NCBI GenBank assembly: GCA_030688205.1
Contig: JAUYIQ010000078.1
Span: 1-18,899 of the forward strand
DNA length: 18,899 bases
Direction of reading: 5' to 3'
From: Candidatus Curtissbacteria bacterium
GTDB lineage: Bacteria; Patescibacteriota; Microgenomatia; Curtissbacterales; GWA2-41-24
The notes beneath the pieces were generated by a model, which had not been told where the DNA came from, searched no databases, and saw only the letters and a list, made by a program, of their open reading frames with translations. The position numbers and the translations under genes were made by a program. Below are positions 7,754-16,085 of the stretch, in pieces (within the stretch, counting starts at the first letter, position 1; each line of letters begins with the position of its first letter).

Positions 7754-8458
7754 ATGCAACTTTCAGTTGTAATGCCCGTTTATAACGAGGGCGGAGTTAT
7801 TGGCGAAACCATAAAAAGGGTAGAGGAATCAGTCAAAACCCCGCATGAACTGCTTATTATTTATGATATGGACGAGGACACAACCGTACTGCCTGTCAAA
7901 AAACTGCAAAAAAAATATCCAAACGTAAAATTGGTTAAAAACACATACGGAAGGGGTGCTCTAAATGCACTCAAAATGGGGCTCAAAGCAGCAAAAGGAG
8001 AAGCCGTTTGTACGATGATGGCGGATCTGACAGACGACCCAAAAGTATTAAACGATATGATGAAAAAATTTGACGAAGGATACGACGTTATCGCAGCATC
8101 AAGATACATGAAAGGTGGTCACCAGATCGGTGGCCCAATACTAAAACAATTCCTGTCCAGAATGGCAGGAATCACACTCCACTACCTTGTCTCCTTGCCC
8201 ACGCATGACGCAACAAATTCTTTTAGGCTTTACAGAAGGAGTTTCTTGCAAAAAAACAAGGTTGAATCAAACGGTGGTTTCGAATTAGCCCTGGAATTTA
8301 CAACAAAAGCATACTTCCAGGGTTATCTTGTAGGTGAAGTTCCAACAACATGGACTTATCTTGCCAAAGAATCGAGATTTTATCTTAAAAAGTGGCTGCC
8401 GAAATATTTGAAGTGGTATTTTTGGGCGATAAAACAGAAACTTAATGGTAAACCCTAA
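7754..8458 (+). CDS. GT2 glycosyltransferase, polyprenyl-phosphate sugar synthase type (DPM1-like)
   Basis: 234 aa from ATG 7754; the open frame reaches 7718, but the family N-terminus SVVMPVYNE lies at residues 4-12 of the shorter form. GT-A fold. The nucleotide-binding metal motif is MADLTDDP (89-96), a variant in which the usual first Asp of DxD is Met, as in many members with MADGSDDP. ASRYMKGG (115-122), the conserved DATNSFRLYRR region and GGFELALE follow. There is no C-terminal membrane domain, so it resembles soluble DPM1 rather than the GtrB form. It would charge polyprenyl phosphate with a sugar on the cytoplasmic side, providing the donor for the GT-C proteins that follow. The stop overlaps the next gene by 14 nt. 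Confidence 0.85.
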   Translation: MQLSVVMPVYNEGGVIGETIKRVEESVKTPHELLIIYDMDEDTTVLPVKKLQKKYPNVKLVKNTYGRGALNALKMGLKAAKGEAVCTMMADLTDDPKVLNDMMKKFDEGYDVIAASRYMKGGHQIGGPILKQFLSRMAGITLHYLVSLPTHDATNSFRLYRRSFLQKNKVESNGGFELALEFTTKAYFQGYLVGEVPTTWTYLAKESRFYLKKWLPKYLKWYFWAIKQKLNGKP

Positions 8459-9839
8459 AAAATATTGGCTTCTCTTCCTGCCAATCTTTGCTTTTTCGCT
8501 ATTCCTCTATTTGCCAAGCCTTAACTATTACTTTTTCCAGGACGACTGGTTCGTCTTAAATTGGGTGCGAACAGGAAGCATTTCTACATTCTTTGATTTC
8601 AGAACAGACATAATCTACTGGCGCCCGTTTTCCATGCCAATACTTTTCGCTCTTGCAAAATCATTATTCAGCTTAAACTATCAGGCATTTCATGCTTTGG
8701 CGTTTTTAATTTTCCTCATGCTTTCTGTAGTTGTTTATAATCTTTTTTTAGCTCTAAATTGCGACAGGAAGCAGGCGATAATTGCTTCTTTCATGTACAC
8801 AATCTGGTCAATTCATTACGTACCTCTTAGTTGGTTCTCAACCACTTCATATATCCTTGGCCCTCTTTTTCAGTGTCTATCTTTTATATTTTTTGCCAAA
8901 GGTAAACGGGCTATGTGCTATCTCTTTTTCATTGTTGGACTAATGTCATCAGAGTTCACTGTTGTTTTGCCGGTGATTTTTTTAGCGTGGAGCATACTTT
9001 TTAAAAAGAAATATTTCTCTTTCATTTTCCCAATGCTGTTGGTTGATGCTGTCTATTTCTGGCTTAGATTTGTTTTATTCCCGGTACCTGCTTTCGGGAC
9101 TTATACACCGGTGTTCAATTTCCAACTGATAAACAATTTTACCTGGTACGTACTTTGGGCAATAGGTTTACCCGAAAGCTTTAAATCTATGATATTTCCT
9201 AACCTGCCAGCACAATCTTTAAAAGTAATTACTCATTTCTGGCCAATAACAATTCCGGCAGGATTTATTGGTATTTTAATAGCTCACCAGGTTCTTACTC
9301 ATCTTAAAAAAAGATTACCGAACTATATATTTGGGATTTCATGGTTTATTTTTGGGCTGCTTCCCGTAATCACAATTACTAATCATTCGTACCCAATGTA
9401 TCTTTCATTTGCCGGCATCGGTTTTATATATATAGTACTTAGTGCCTTCAAAAATTCAAAAATGTTAGCCTTAAGTAGTCTAATTGTATTTTGGGCAATA
9501 ACAAGTATCACAAATTTACAATTCACAAGAACTAATCATTGGGTAAGAAACGAACAGGCAATATCCAAAGCATATATAGATGAAACACTAAAAAAAGTAA
9601 GGGAGCCGCAGCAAAATTCAGCGTTTATCTTCAAGAGCGCCAACATTACTTTTTCTAATAATCATAACTTTACACTAGTCATTGGTGAGAATAACGTTGG
9701 GCAAGCTCTAAACAGCAATGATGCCGTGCAAGTTATTTACCGTGATTCATCACTGAATAGCGTATTTTTGTCCGATCAGCAAAATATTGACTTGCCGAAA
9801 GATATAAATATTATCGAGGTGTTACCAAGAGAAGATTAA
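8445..9839 (+). CDS. GT39-like GT-C membrane glycosyltransferase, copy 1 of a tandem pair
   Basis: 464 aa with about ten hydrophobic segments. The first outward loop carries FFQDDWF with Asp33-Asp34, the position of the acidic catalytic base in GT-C enzymes such as protein O-mannosyltransferases and ArnT, followed by YWRPFSMP. A soluble tail of about 90 residues follows the last helix. The donor is presumably the polyprenyl-phosphate sugar made by the preceding GT2, an inference from order. The start overlaps the GT2 gene by 14 nt. The gene is followed after one base by a clear paralog with the same FQDD and RP motifs. Confidence 0.75.
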   Translation: MVNPKKYWLLFLPIFAFSLFLYLPSLNYYFFQDDWFVLNWVRTGSISTFFDFRTDIIYWRPFSMPILFALAKSLFSLNYQAFHALAFLIFLMLSVVVYNLFLALNCDRKQAIIASFMYTIWSIHYVPLSWFSTTSYILGPLFQCLSFIFFAKGKRAMCYLFFIVGLMSSEFTVVLPVIFLAWSILFKKKYFSFIFPMLLVDAVYFWLRFVLFPVPAFGTYTPVFNFQLINNFTWYVLWAIGLPESFKSMIFPNLPAQSLKVITHFWPITIPAGFIGILIAHQVLTHLKKRLPNYIFGISWFIFGLLPVITITNHSYPMYLSFAGIGFIYIVLSAFKNSKMLALSSLIVFWAITSITNLQFTRTNHWVRNEQAISKAYIDETLKKVREPQQNSAFIFKSANITFSNNHNFTLVIGENNVGQALNSNDAVQVIYRDSSLNSVFLSDQQNIDLPKDINIIEVLPRED

Positions 9840-9840
9840 T

Positions 9841-11253
9841 ATGTCCCGCAACTTTTACATTGCCATTTTTTCCCTGAGCTTGTTTTTATCAATCTACCTC
9901 TTTCATAAAAGTATCGATCTTTACTTTTTTCAGGATGATTTTTTTGAAATTAATATTTCCGATGCTAACAACATGTCCCGGTATTTAAGTTTTTTTAAAT
10001 TCAGAGACGACATCATTGCGTACAGGCCAATAACTCTTCAAAACTATTTCTTTGTGTCTGGTGAGCTTTTCGGATTAAACCCCGCGGGGTTCAGACTTGT
10101 TACGTTTGTCTTTTTTTTAGCTGATGCATTTTTGATTTCAAAAGTAATAGCAAAAATAACTCAAAACTCAAAAGTTGGTCTCATGACGGCCTCACTCTGG
10201 TTGACTTCAGCAATCCACTTTATGGCTCTTTCATGGATAGCTGCAGCCTACAACATACTAGGGACCTTTTTTTGGCTATTAACTGCTTATCTCTATTTAA
10301 AATTTCAACAGAGCAAAAAAGGAATATTTTTCCTATTCTCTTTTCTTGCTTACCTTTTAGCGATAGGCTCTTTTGAGTTTTCAATAACTTGGCCAATTAT
10401 TTTTGCCGCATATTCATTTGTAATTTTAAAAAATAAACCGGGGACGATCATTAAACACTTTTCGCCATTTGTTGCTGTTACAGTTTTATATCTGATTCTC
10501 AGACTACTCCTGATAAAAGTACCTCAAATAGAAGAATATAAAATAGCCTTAAATTTGGATTCGGTAAAAGCATTGTTTTGGTATTTTTTATGGACTTTTA
10601 ATATTCCCGAAGAATTTAAAAAGCAGATAATAAATAACCTAATATTTTTCAGGGAAAGATTTTTAATTGACTACTGGTTTTTGGTATCTGTAAGTTCAAT
10701 AGGTGCGTTATGGACAGTTGTATTGGCAATAGGAGTCCCGCTTTACAGAAATTACAAAAGAGAGATTTCTGTCAAATGGAAATTTATCTTGTTTTGCCTC
10801 TTTTGGTTTGCCGTTGGAATCTCACCGGTACTTCTTTTACCCAACCATAATTTTGCAATGTACCTAACTCTCTCATCAATTGGCATATATATGCTCATTG
10901 CTTATTTACTGGTAAAAAATTCGCAAAGAGCGATTTTAATATTTTCATTCGTACTGTTTGTACTATCTTCAGCATTCACAGTTCGTTTTTACTATAACAA
11001 TTCATGGATATTTGAATCACAGAAATTTGCAAGAAATTTTGCAACAGGCGTCTTACAAACTTATCCAAACTTGCCCGCCAATTCAGTAGTGTTGTATGAA
11101 GTGCCAGAGAGAGAGAATCGTCAGGCTCTATTATTTTCCAATGCTCTTCGGGCCGTTTATAATGACGCAAGCCTTACCATTTACTATAATAAATCAGAGC
11201 TTGTACGTGATATTCAACAAGGAATGAACCGGCCCGTTTACATATACCCCTGA
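9841..11253 (+). CDS. GT39-like GT-C membrane glycosyltransferase, copy 2 of a tandem pair
   Basis: 470 aa, paralog of the gene just upstream. Shared landmarks are YFFQDDFF (Asp32-Asp33), FFKFRDDIIAYRPIT (compare FFDFRTDIIYWRPFS), a Leu-Ser-Trp in the fourth hydrophobic region, and an SFEFS / SEFT pair in the sixth. The membrane topology and soluble tail are similar. The two copies are clearly diverged, so this is an old duplication, perhaps giving two acceptor or donor specificities. One base separates it from the upstream stop; a weak AGAGAAG lies before the ATG. TGA is the stop. Confidence 0.75.
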   Translation: MSRNFYIAIFSLSLFLSIYLFHKSIDLYFFQDDFFEINISDANNMSRYLSFFKFRDDIIAYRPITLQNYFFVSGELFGLNPAGFRLVTFVFFLADAFLISKVIAKITQNSKVGLMTASLWLTSAIHFMALSWIAAAYNILGTFFWLLTAYLYLKFQQSKKGIFFLFSFLAYLLAIGSFEFSITWPIIFAAYSFVILKNKPGTIIKHFSPFVAVTVLYLILRLLLIKVPQIEEYKIALNLDSVKALFWYFLWTFNIPEEFKKQIINNLIFFRERFLIDYWFLVSVSSIGALWTVVLAIGVPLYRNYKREISVKWKFILFCLFWFAVGISPVLLLPNHNFAMYLTLSSIGIYMLIAYLLVKNSQRAILIFSFVLFVLSSAFTVRFYYNNSWIFESQKFARNFATGVLQTYPNLPANSVVLYEVPERENRQALLFSNALRAVYNDASLTIYYNKSELVRDIQQGMNRPVYIYP

Positions 11254-11256
11254 CTA

Positions 11257-12981
11257 ATGAAAAAAACACTTCTTGCCCTAGCTGTCATCTTAGTTGTATC
11301 GATTGCGCTATCCCTTCCTCTTTTTGCGCCGGGATTTTATACAATCCACGATGATCAGCAGTTTGCCCGTCTTCAGGTATTCGACCAGGCACTAAAAGGT
11401 GGCCAGTTTCCGGTGCGTTGGGTAGGCGGTCTTGGCTTTGGTTTCGGTTACCCGCTTTTTATCTTTTATCCACCTCTTGTTTACATTGTCGGGGAAGCTT
11501 TTCATTTGATGGGCTCAGGGACAGTTGAAAGCATTAAACTCGTAGTCTTCTTATCAATATTTGCATCGGGAGTTGCCATGTATGTTTTTGTAAAAGATCT
11601 GTGGGGAAGATTGCCTGCGCTAGTTGCTGCACTTTTTTATATGCTGGTTCCGTATCGCGCTCTGGACATTTACGTAAGAGGAGCACTTGCGGAGTCATTT
11701 TCATTTGTATGGTTGCCCTTAATTCTCTGGTCGTTTTTCAAACTGAATCAAACAGGAAAATCAGTCTACATAATTTTATCCGCCATTTTCCTGAGTCTAC
11801 TTATGCTTACCCATAATCTTATTCTCTTACCATTCATGCTCCTCTTGCCCATTTATCTGGTTTTTTTGATAATGGCAAGTCCTAATAAAAAACAGTCTGC
11901 AGTCTACAGTCTACTGTCTACTGTTCTTGCCCTTGGTCTTTCTGCCTTTTTCTGGATTCCGGCTCTTTTGGAGAAAAAGTTTACAATTGTCGATCAGCTG
12001 CTTTTGGTAAACCTTGCAAACTACAACATGCACTTTGTATACCCTCAACAGCTTTGGAACTGGACTTGGGGTTTTGGAGGATCAACATTAGGTACAGCCG
12101 ACGGAATTTCTTTTAAAATCGGCAAACTCCATATTCTGGTATCGATAGCAGCTTTTATTATTGCCGTTTTTACTCTTGTTAAATCCAAAGCCTCGTCCAA
12201 ACTGTCAACTGTCAACTGTCAACTGTCAACTGTCCTCTTCTGCCTTTTTCTGGCATCAGCCTTTATGACGACTTTTTACTCCAAATTCATATGGGACATG
12301 ATCCCGCCCCTTGGTTATCTGCAATTTCCGTGGAGATTTCTAACATTCACCGCTCTATTTAGTTCTATTCTGGCAGGTTATTTGATTTATTCACTAAAAG
12401 TGCCTGTATTCAAACTCGCAGCGGCTGTAGGACTTCTTATTCTACTGGCGGTCCCGAATATTAAGCTTTTTAGGCCTCAGGCTTACAGAAGCGATCTGAC
12501 TGCTGAAATGGTCACTTCAAAAGAATATATCAGCTGGTATGTTTCTTATTCGTCATTTGAATATTTACCAAAGGGAGTTGAACTTGTCAGAAACAATCTT
12601 GGCGCAAATGTTGCGAGTATCCAGAAGGAACAAATACCTCAAAGCAGAATAGAAATAATAAATGGTGCATCCCAAATTTCCGAAACAATAAACAAACCGC
12701 ATCTTTTAGTTTTTAACGCAGATTCAGATAAACAAACCACGGTTAGAGTAAACAGTTTTAATTTCCCCGGATGGACTGCCACAGTGGACAATCAAAGAGT
12801 AGAAATAGACGACAATAACCCGCTTTCGTTAATAACTCTAAACATTCCCGGTGGAAAGCATGAAATAAAAGTAGCATTCGAAAACACTCCCATTAGAACT
12901 TTTGCAAATATGATAAGCTTGATCTCGATAATTGGGACACTTTTCCTACTTACCAAAAAATGGCAGAAGACGACAGATTAG
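11257..12981 (+). CDS. PTPS-related (PF10131-like) GT-C membrane protein
   Basis: 574 aa, paralog of the 526-aa protein at 2918. Shared landmarks are HDDQQF (31-36), PVRWVGGLGFGFGYPLFIFYPPLVY, YRALDIYVRGALAESFSFVWLPLI (compare YRFVDLYVRGSIGENLAFVFLPLI), LMLTHN, the LQFPWRFL motif, and a C-terminal beta domain with FPGWTATVDNQ and PGGKHEIKVAF before the last helix. It is probably a membrane transferase acting outside the membrane; the substrate is unknown. The gene is odd in carrying two arrays of 7-bp tandem repeats (11893-11927 and 12200-12234) that fall in loops between membrane segments and both encode LSTV. It starts 3 nt after the previous stop and overlaps the flippase gene by 22 nt. 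Confidence 0.8.
   Translation: MKKTLLALAVILVVSIALSLPLFAPGFYTIHDDQQFARLQVFDQALKGGQFPVRWVGGLGFGFGYPLFIFYPPLVYIVGEAFHLMGSGTVESIKLVVFLSIFASGVAMYVFVKDLWGRLPALVAALFYMLVPYRALDIYVRGALAESFSFVWLPLILWSFFKLNQTGKSVYIILSAIFLSLLMLTHNLILLPFMLLLPIYLVFLIMASPNKKQSAVYSLLSTVLALGLSAFFWIPALLEKKFTIVDQLLLVNLANYNMHFVYPQQLWNWTWGFGGSTLGTADGISFKIGKLHILVSIAAFIIAVFTLVKSKASSKLSTVNCQLSTVLFCLFLASAFMTTFYSKFIWDMIPPLGYLQFPWRFLTFTALFSSILAGYLIYSLKVPVFKLAAAVGLLILLAVPNIKLFRPQAYRSDLTAEMVTSKEYISWYVSYSSFEYLPKGVELVRNNLGANVASIQKEQIPQSRIEIINGASQISETINKPHLLVFNADSDKQTTVRVNSFNFPGWTATVDNQRVEIDDNNPLSLITLNIPGGKHEIKVAFENTPIRTFANMISLISIIGTLFLLTKKWQKTTD
11893..11927 (+). repeat. Imperfect 7-bp tandem repeat, five units, in coding sequence
   Basis: Consecutive 7-mers are CAGTCTG, CAGTCTA, CAGTCTA, CTGTCTA and CTGTTCT. 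The period keeps the coding frame only every third unit. The array encodes part of a loop (QSAVYSLLSTV) after a membrane segment. Confidence 0.7.
12200..12234 (+). repeat. Perfect 7-bp tandem repeat, five units, in coding sequence
   Basis: AACTGTC is repeated five times without error. Three units make 21 bp, so the peptide repeats every seven residues (LSTVNCQ LSTV). It lies between two membrane segments, where the paralog at 2918 has no such array. The unit differs by one base from TACTGTC, which can be read in the array 270 nt upstream. Confidence 0.9.
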
Positions 12982-14429
12982 CTATTGATCTTGTTGTAAA
13001 GCGCGCAATTTCCGGAGTTGTTGCCTTTATGATAAGCGGGTTTTTCATTCAACTATTTACCACCTTCGGGACATTTATTTTGACAGTTTTACTAGCCCCA
13101 TCGGTTTATGGAATCTTCACTCTTGTTTCAGCTCTTTTAAACGTTCTTGTCTATTTTTCTGATATTGGTCTGGCAGCAGCCCTTGTGCAAAAGAAAGACG
13201 AACCGACAGAAAAAGATTTAACAAGCACTTTTACTTTGCAGCAAATAATCATATTTACGATTGTTATTTTAGGTCTTATTTTTTCAGGCACGATTGCCAG
13301 ATTTTATAAGTTAGATAGCCACGGACTGTTATTGCTTCGAGTACTTATAATATCGCTTATTTTATCCTCCCTAAAAACGATTCCCTCAATTCTTTTGGAA
13401 AGAAAGCTTAATTTTGTCCGTTTGATAATACCCCAAATTGCGGAAAACGTTGTATTTTATACGGTTGCGGTCACAATGGCCGTTCTCGGATATGGCATAA
13501 CAGCATTCACCTGGGCAATTATCGCCAGAGGAGTTGTGGGCCTTTATCTAATTTACTTTCTTTCTCCTTGGGTACCCAAAATCGGACTTAATAAAATCAG
13601 TGCAAAAAACTTAACGTCATTTGGTTTGCCTTTCCAACTGAACACAACGCTAGCACTCTTAAAAGATGACTTGCTGACTGTTTTTTTGGGAAAAGTTTTA
13701 ACGTTTAGTCAGATAGGTTATATTGGCTGGGCCCAGCAATGGGCTTTTAAACCCCTGAGATTTTTCATGGATAGTGTGAACCGGGTAATTTTTCCTGCAT
13801 ATTCAAGAATTCAGGAACAAAAACAGGAACTTGCAAGAGCCATTGAAAAGTCTCTGTTTTTTGTTACTTTTTTTGTTTACCCCTCAGTGTTTGGAATAGC
13901 AGCAGTAGCAAAAGAATTTATATCTCTTATTCCCCGTTATCAAAAATGGGAACCAGCTCTTCCACTTTTGTATCTTTTTGGAATTAACGCAATTTTTTCT
14001 GCAATTTCCACAACTTTTACAAATGCCCTCTTCGCAACAGGCAGACCAAAAATTGTTTTAAAGTTCATGGTTTTTTGGACAGGTGCGACATGGCTTTTAA
14101 CATACCCATTAGTTGTCAGATTTGGATATGTCGGAGTAGGAATGGCATCTGCTCTTGTAGCATCAACGTCGCTTGCCACAATCTATTTTGTTAAAAAAGA
14201 AATTCCAATATCGGTTGGGAAAAATGTACTGGGACCACTCGCAATGTCCATTCTGATGTTTTTTACAATGAAGTTTATTTCTCAATTTATGACACACAAC
14301 TTTCCGGGTCTGATCTTAACGATGATGATTGGGGCAATAGTTTATTTAGGCGCCTCCTTTGCCATATTTAGAAAAACACTTATTACAGACGCCCTGGTTA
14401 TAATAAACTCAATTGTAAACAGAAAATAG
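12960..14429 (+). CDS. Wzx/MOP-family oligosaccharide flippase
   Basis: 489 aa with roughly 12-14 hydrophobic segments across its length and no large soluble domain. The N-terminus (VVKRAISGVVAFMISGFFIQLF, then a segment ending LLAPSVYGIFTLV) is typical of lipopolysaccharide or teichuronic-acid export proteins of the MOP superfamily (RfbX/Wzx, TuaB-like). The role is to flip a polyprenyl-pyrophosphate-linked oligosaccharide from the cytoplasmic to the outer face of the membrane. It begins in the last 22 nt of the PTPS-related gene, with ATG formed from a Lys-Trp codon pair, and has no Shine-Dalgarno, so translational coupling is likely. It is the only flippase seen in the window. Confidence 0.85.
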   Translation: MAEDDRLAIDLVVKRAISGVVAFMISGFFIQLFTTFGTFILTVLLAPSVYGIFTLVSALLNVLVYFSDIGLAAALVQKKDEPTEKDLTSTFTLQQIIIFTIVILGLIFSGTIARFYKLDSHGLLLLRVLIISLILSSLKTIPSILLERKLNFVRLIIPQIAENVVFYTVAVTMAVLGYGITAFTWAIIARGVVGLYLIYFLSPWVPKIGLNKISAKNLTSFGLPFQLNTTLALLKDDLLTVFLGKVLTFSQIGYIGWAQQWAFKPLRFFMDSVNRVIFPAYSRIQEQKQELARAIEKSLFFVTFFVYPSVFGIAAVAKEFISLIPRYQKWEPALPLLYLFGINAIFSAISTTFTNALFATGRPKIVLKFMVFWTGATWLLTYPLVVRFGYVGVGMASALVASTSLATIYFVKKEIPISVGKNVLGPLAMSILMFFTMKFISQFMTHNFPGLILTMMIGAIVYLGASFAIFRKTLITDALVIINSIVNRK

Positions 14430-14444
14430 CGGAAGATATATAAT
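14416..14444 (+). promoter_or_regulatory. Leaderless promoter for WaaE-like GT2
   Basis: TATAAT (14439-14444) ends 6 nt before the ATG at 14451, so transcription should start at the start codon. A 4/6 -35 match, TAAACA, lies 17 nt upstream at 14416-14421. No Shine-Dalgarno is present. The -35 region lies inside the end of the flippase gene. Confidence 0.55.
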
Positions 14445-14450
14445 AATAAA

Positions 14451-15356
14451 ATGTCTATCAGTGTAGTAATTTCAGCATACAACGAACAAGATTTACTCGA
14501 AGACTGCCTCAAGTCCGCAAAGCTTGTAGCAGACGAAATAATAGTTGTAAACAACTCTTCAGAAGATAAAACAGAAGAAATTGCCAAAAAATACGCCAAG
14601 GTTTACACAAGGCCAAATGACCCTGTTAATCTAAATAAAAACAAAAACTTTGGTTTCACAAAAGCAGCAGGGGAGTGGATTATTTCACTCGATGCCGACG
14701 AGCGAATAACACCAGAACTAGCTAAAGAAATAAAATCAACGTTAAGCGATAGACGATCAACAAAAAACGGCTATGAAATCCCCAGAAAAAACATAATCTT
14801 TGGTAAGTGGATACAACATTCGATCTGGTGGCCGGATTACAACCTGCGACTTTTTAGAGCAGACAAAGGAAGGTTTGCCGCAAAACATGTTCATGAGAAA
14901 TTAGAAGTTACAGGAGAAGTTGGACAGCTGAAAAACCCCTTCATCCATTACAACTATCAAACGGTCAGTCAATTTATAAACAAACTCAATAAAACCTACA
15001 CAGAATCGGAAACGGAAAATTTCATAAGCTCTGGTAAATCAATCAATTGGTTCGATGCAATCCGCTGGCCCGCAAATGATTTTACCAAAACTTTCTTTTT
15101 TGAAAAAGGATATAAAGATGGAATGCATGGCCTGGTACTTTCTATGTTCCAGGCTTTTTACTCTTTAGTATTTTTTGCAAAAGTTTGGGAAAGAAAAGAA
15201 GAATTTCGTGACATGACGCCGGACAACTTCTTCTATGAAGTGCTCGGCGAATTTCAAAAAGCCGCAAAAGTTATAAGATACTGGATCTACGAAACTCTAA
15301 TTGACCAAAATCCCGTCAAGAAAATTTACTACAAAGCAAGAAGAAAATTTAAGTAG
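14451..15356 (+). CDS. GT2 glycosyltransferase, WaaE/KdtX-like
   Basis: 301 aa. The GT-A domain starts at SVVISAYNEQ (4-13); NNSSEDKT (34-41) follows and the metal-binding DADE is at 81-84. The segment IPRKNIIFGKWIQHSIWWPDYNLRLF is typical of WaaE-like transferases that add sugars to lipopolysaccharide core or other lipid-linked glycans. The C-terminal 100 residues contain an amphipathic or weakly hydrophobic region (LVLSMFQAFYSLVFF) that probably docks to the membrane. The donor and acceptor are unknown. A close paralog starts at 18451. It is followed after 2 nt by the end of a gene on the opposite strand, with no terminator between. Confidence 0.85.
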   Translation: MSISVVISAYNEQDLLEDCLKSAKLVADEIIVVNNSSEDKTEEIAKKYAKVYTRPNDPVNLNKNKNFGFTKAAGEWIISLDADERITPELAKEIKSTLSDRRSTKNGYEIPRKNIIFGKWIQHSIWWPDYNLRLFRADKGRFAAKHVHEKLEVTGEVGQLKNPFIHYNYQTVSQFINKLNKTYTESETENFISSGKSINWFDAIRWPANDFTKTFFFEKGYKDGMHGLVLSMFQAFYSLVFFAKVWERKEEFRDMTPDNFFYEVLGEFQKAAKVIRYWIYETLIDQNPVKKIYYKARRKFK

Positions 15357-15358
15357 TT

Positions 15359-15982
15359 TTATTCTATTGTTACTTTTTCCATTACATCGCCAACCTGAAT
15401 CCTGTCAACGACATCAATCCCCGAAATAACGTTACCGAAAATAGTATAGTTTTTTGGCAGGGGACTAGTGGCAAGCATTATAAAAAACTGGCTGCCGTTT
15501 GTATTTGGGCCGGAGTTAGCCATAGCAACAATTCCTCTTGTGTAATCACGGGTAATCACCTCGTCAGCAAACTTATATCCGGGACCACCGGTACCGTTCC
15601 CGGAAGGATCGCCACCCTGAATCACGAAATTTTCTTCACGCCTATGAAAGGTCAAACCATCGTAAAAACCATCATTTGTTAAAAAAATAAAATTTGACGC
15701 AGCGATAGGCACATCTGAAAATAGCTCAAAAATAATATCGCCTCTGTTTGTTTTTATAAGCGCACGTTTACCTTTGATCTGAGTTGCAGGTATTGGAGAA
15801 GGTGCACTTAAATAAGTTTTTTTCATTGCGGATTTTGTTGTTTCACTTGTTTCTGATAGTACGTTTGGACTCGGTTGCTGTTCAACCGTAACAACCTCGG
15901 TACGTCTGTTATTTCGGATTACAAAAAAAGTTACTATGGCAATCAAAAGTACCCCAATTACAATCCATACCGTGTTCTTCAT
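15359..15982 (-). CDS. Membrane-anchored cyclophilin peptidyl-prolyl isomerase
   Basis: 207 aa. Residues 4-22 form an N-terminal membrane anchor, 23-70 a Ser/Thr/Pro-rich linker, and 72-207 a cyclophilin domain. The motifs seen are FHRR (112-115, with the catalytic Arg114), QGGDP (122-126) and GSQFFI (163-168). The position equivalent to His126 of human CypA appears to be Tyr179, as in many bacterial forms. It probably assists folding of exported proteins outside the cytoplasmic membrane. It is the only minus-strand gene here and has its own promoter upstream (16029-16057). A 9-bp inverted repeat in its short leader could affect expression. Confidence 0.9.
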   Translation of the reverse strand: MKNTVWIVIGVLLIAIVTFFVIRNNRRTEVVTVEQQPSPNVLSETSETTKSAMKKTYLSAPSPIPATQIKGKRALIKTNRGDIIFELFSDVPIAASNFIFLTNDGFYDGLTFHRREENFVIQGGDPSGNGTGGPGYKFADEVITRDYTRGIVAMANSGPNTNGSQFFIMLATSPLPKNYTIFGNVISGIDVVDRIQVGDVMEKVTIE

Positions 15983-15991
15983 GCTACAAAT

Positions 15992-16018
15992 ATTGCGTGG
16001 CCATATGCACCACGCAAT
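15992..16018 (-). promoter_or_regulatory. 9-bp perfect inverted repeat in the cyclophilin leader
   Basis: ATTGCGTGG (15992-16000) and CCACGCAAT (16010-16018) are exact reverse complements separated by 9 nt. On the minus strand they would form a hairpin in the 5' leader, ending 9 nt before the ATG. No T-run follows on either strand, so it is not an intrinsic terminator. It could instead be a repressor operator just downstream of the predicted start site. Confidence 0.55.
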
Positions 16019-16028
16019 TGATTAAGGA

Positions 16029-16057
16029 AGTGTAAGAAATTAATGCGACTATGTCAA
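16029..16057 (-). promoter_or_regulatory. Sigma-70 promoter of the cyclophilin gene
   Basis: On the minus strand, a perfect TTGACA (16057-16052) is separated by 17 nt from TACACT (16034-16029, 4/6 match to TATAAT). The start site would be near 16022, giving a leader of about 40 nt that contains the inverted repeat. Confidence 0.65.
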
Positions 16058-16079
16058 ACGGGAGATCCTAAGATATAAT
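16051..16079 (+). promoter_or_regulatory. Leaderless promoter of the GT-C gene, overlapping the divergent promoter
   Basis: TATAAT (16074-16079) ends 6 nt before the GTG at 16086. ATGTCA (16051-16056, 4/6 match to TTGACA) lies 17 nt upstream. These -35 bases are shared with the -35 box of the minus-strand cyclophilin promoter, so the two promoters cannot be fully occupied at once. Confidence 0.6.
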
Positions 16080-16085
16080 CCTTTT

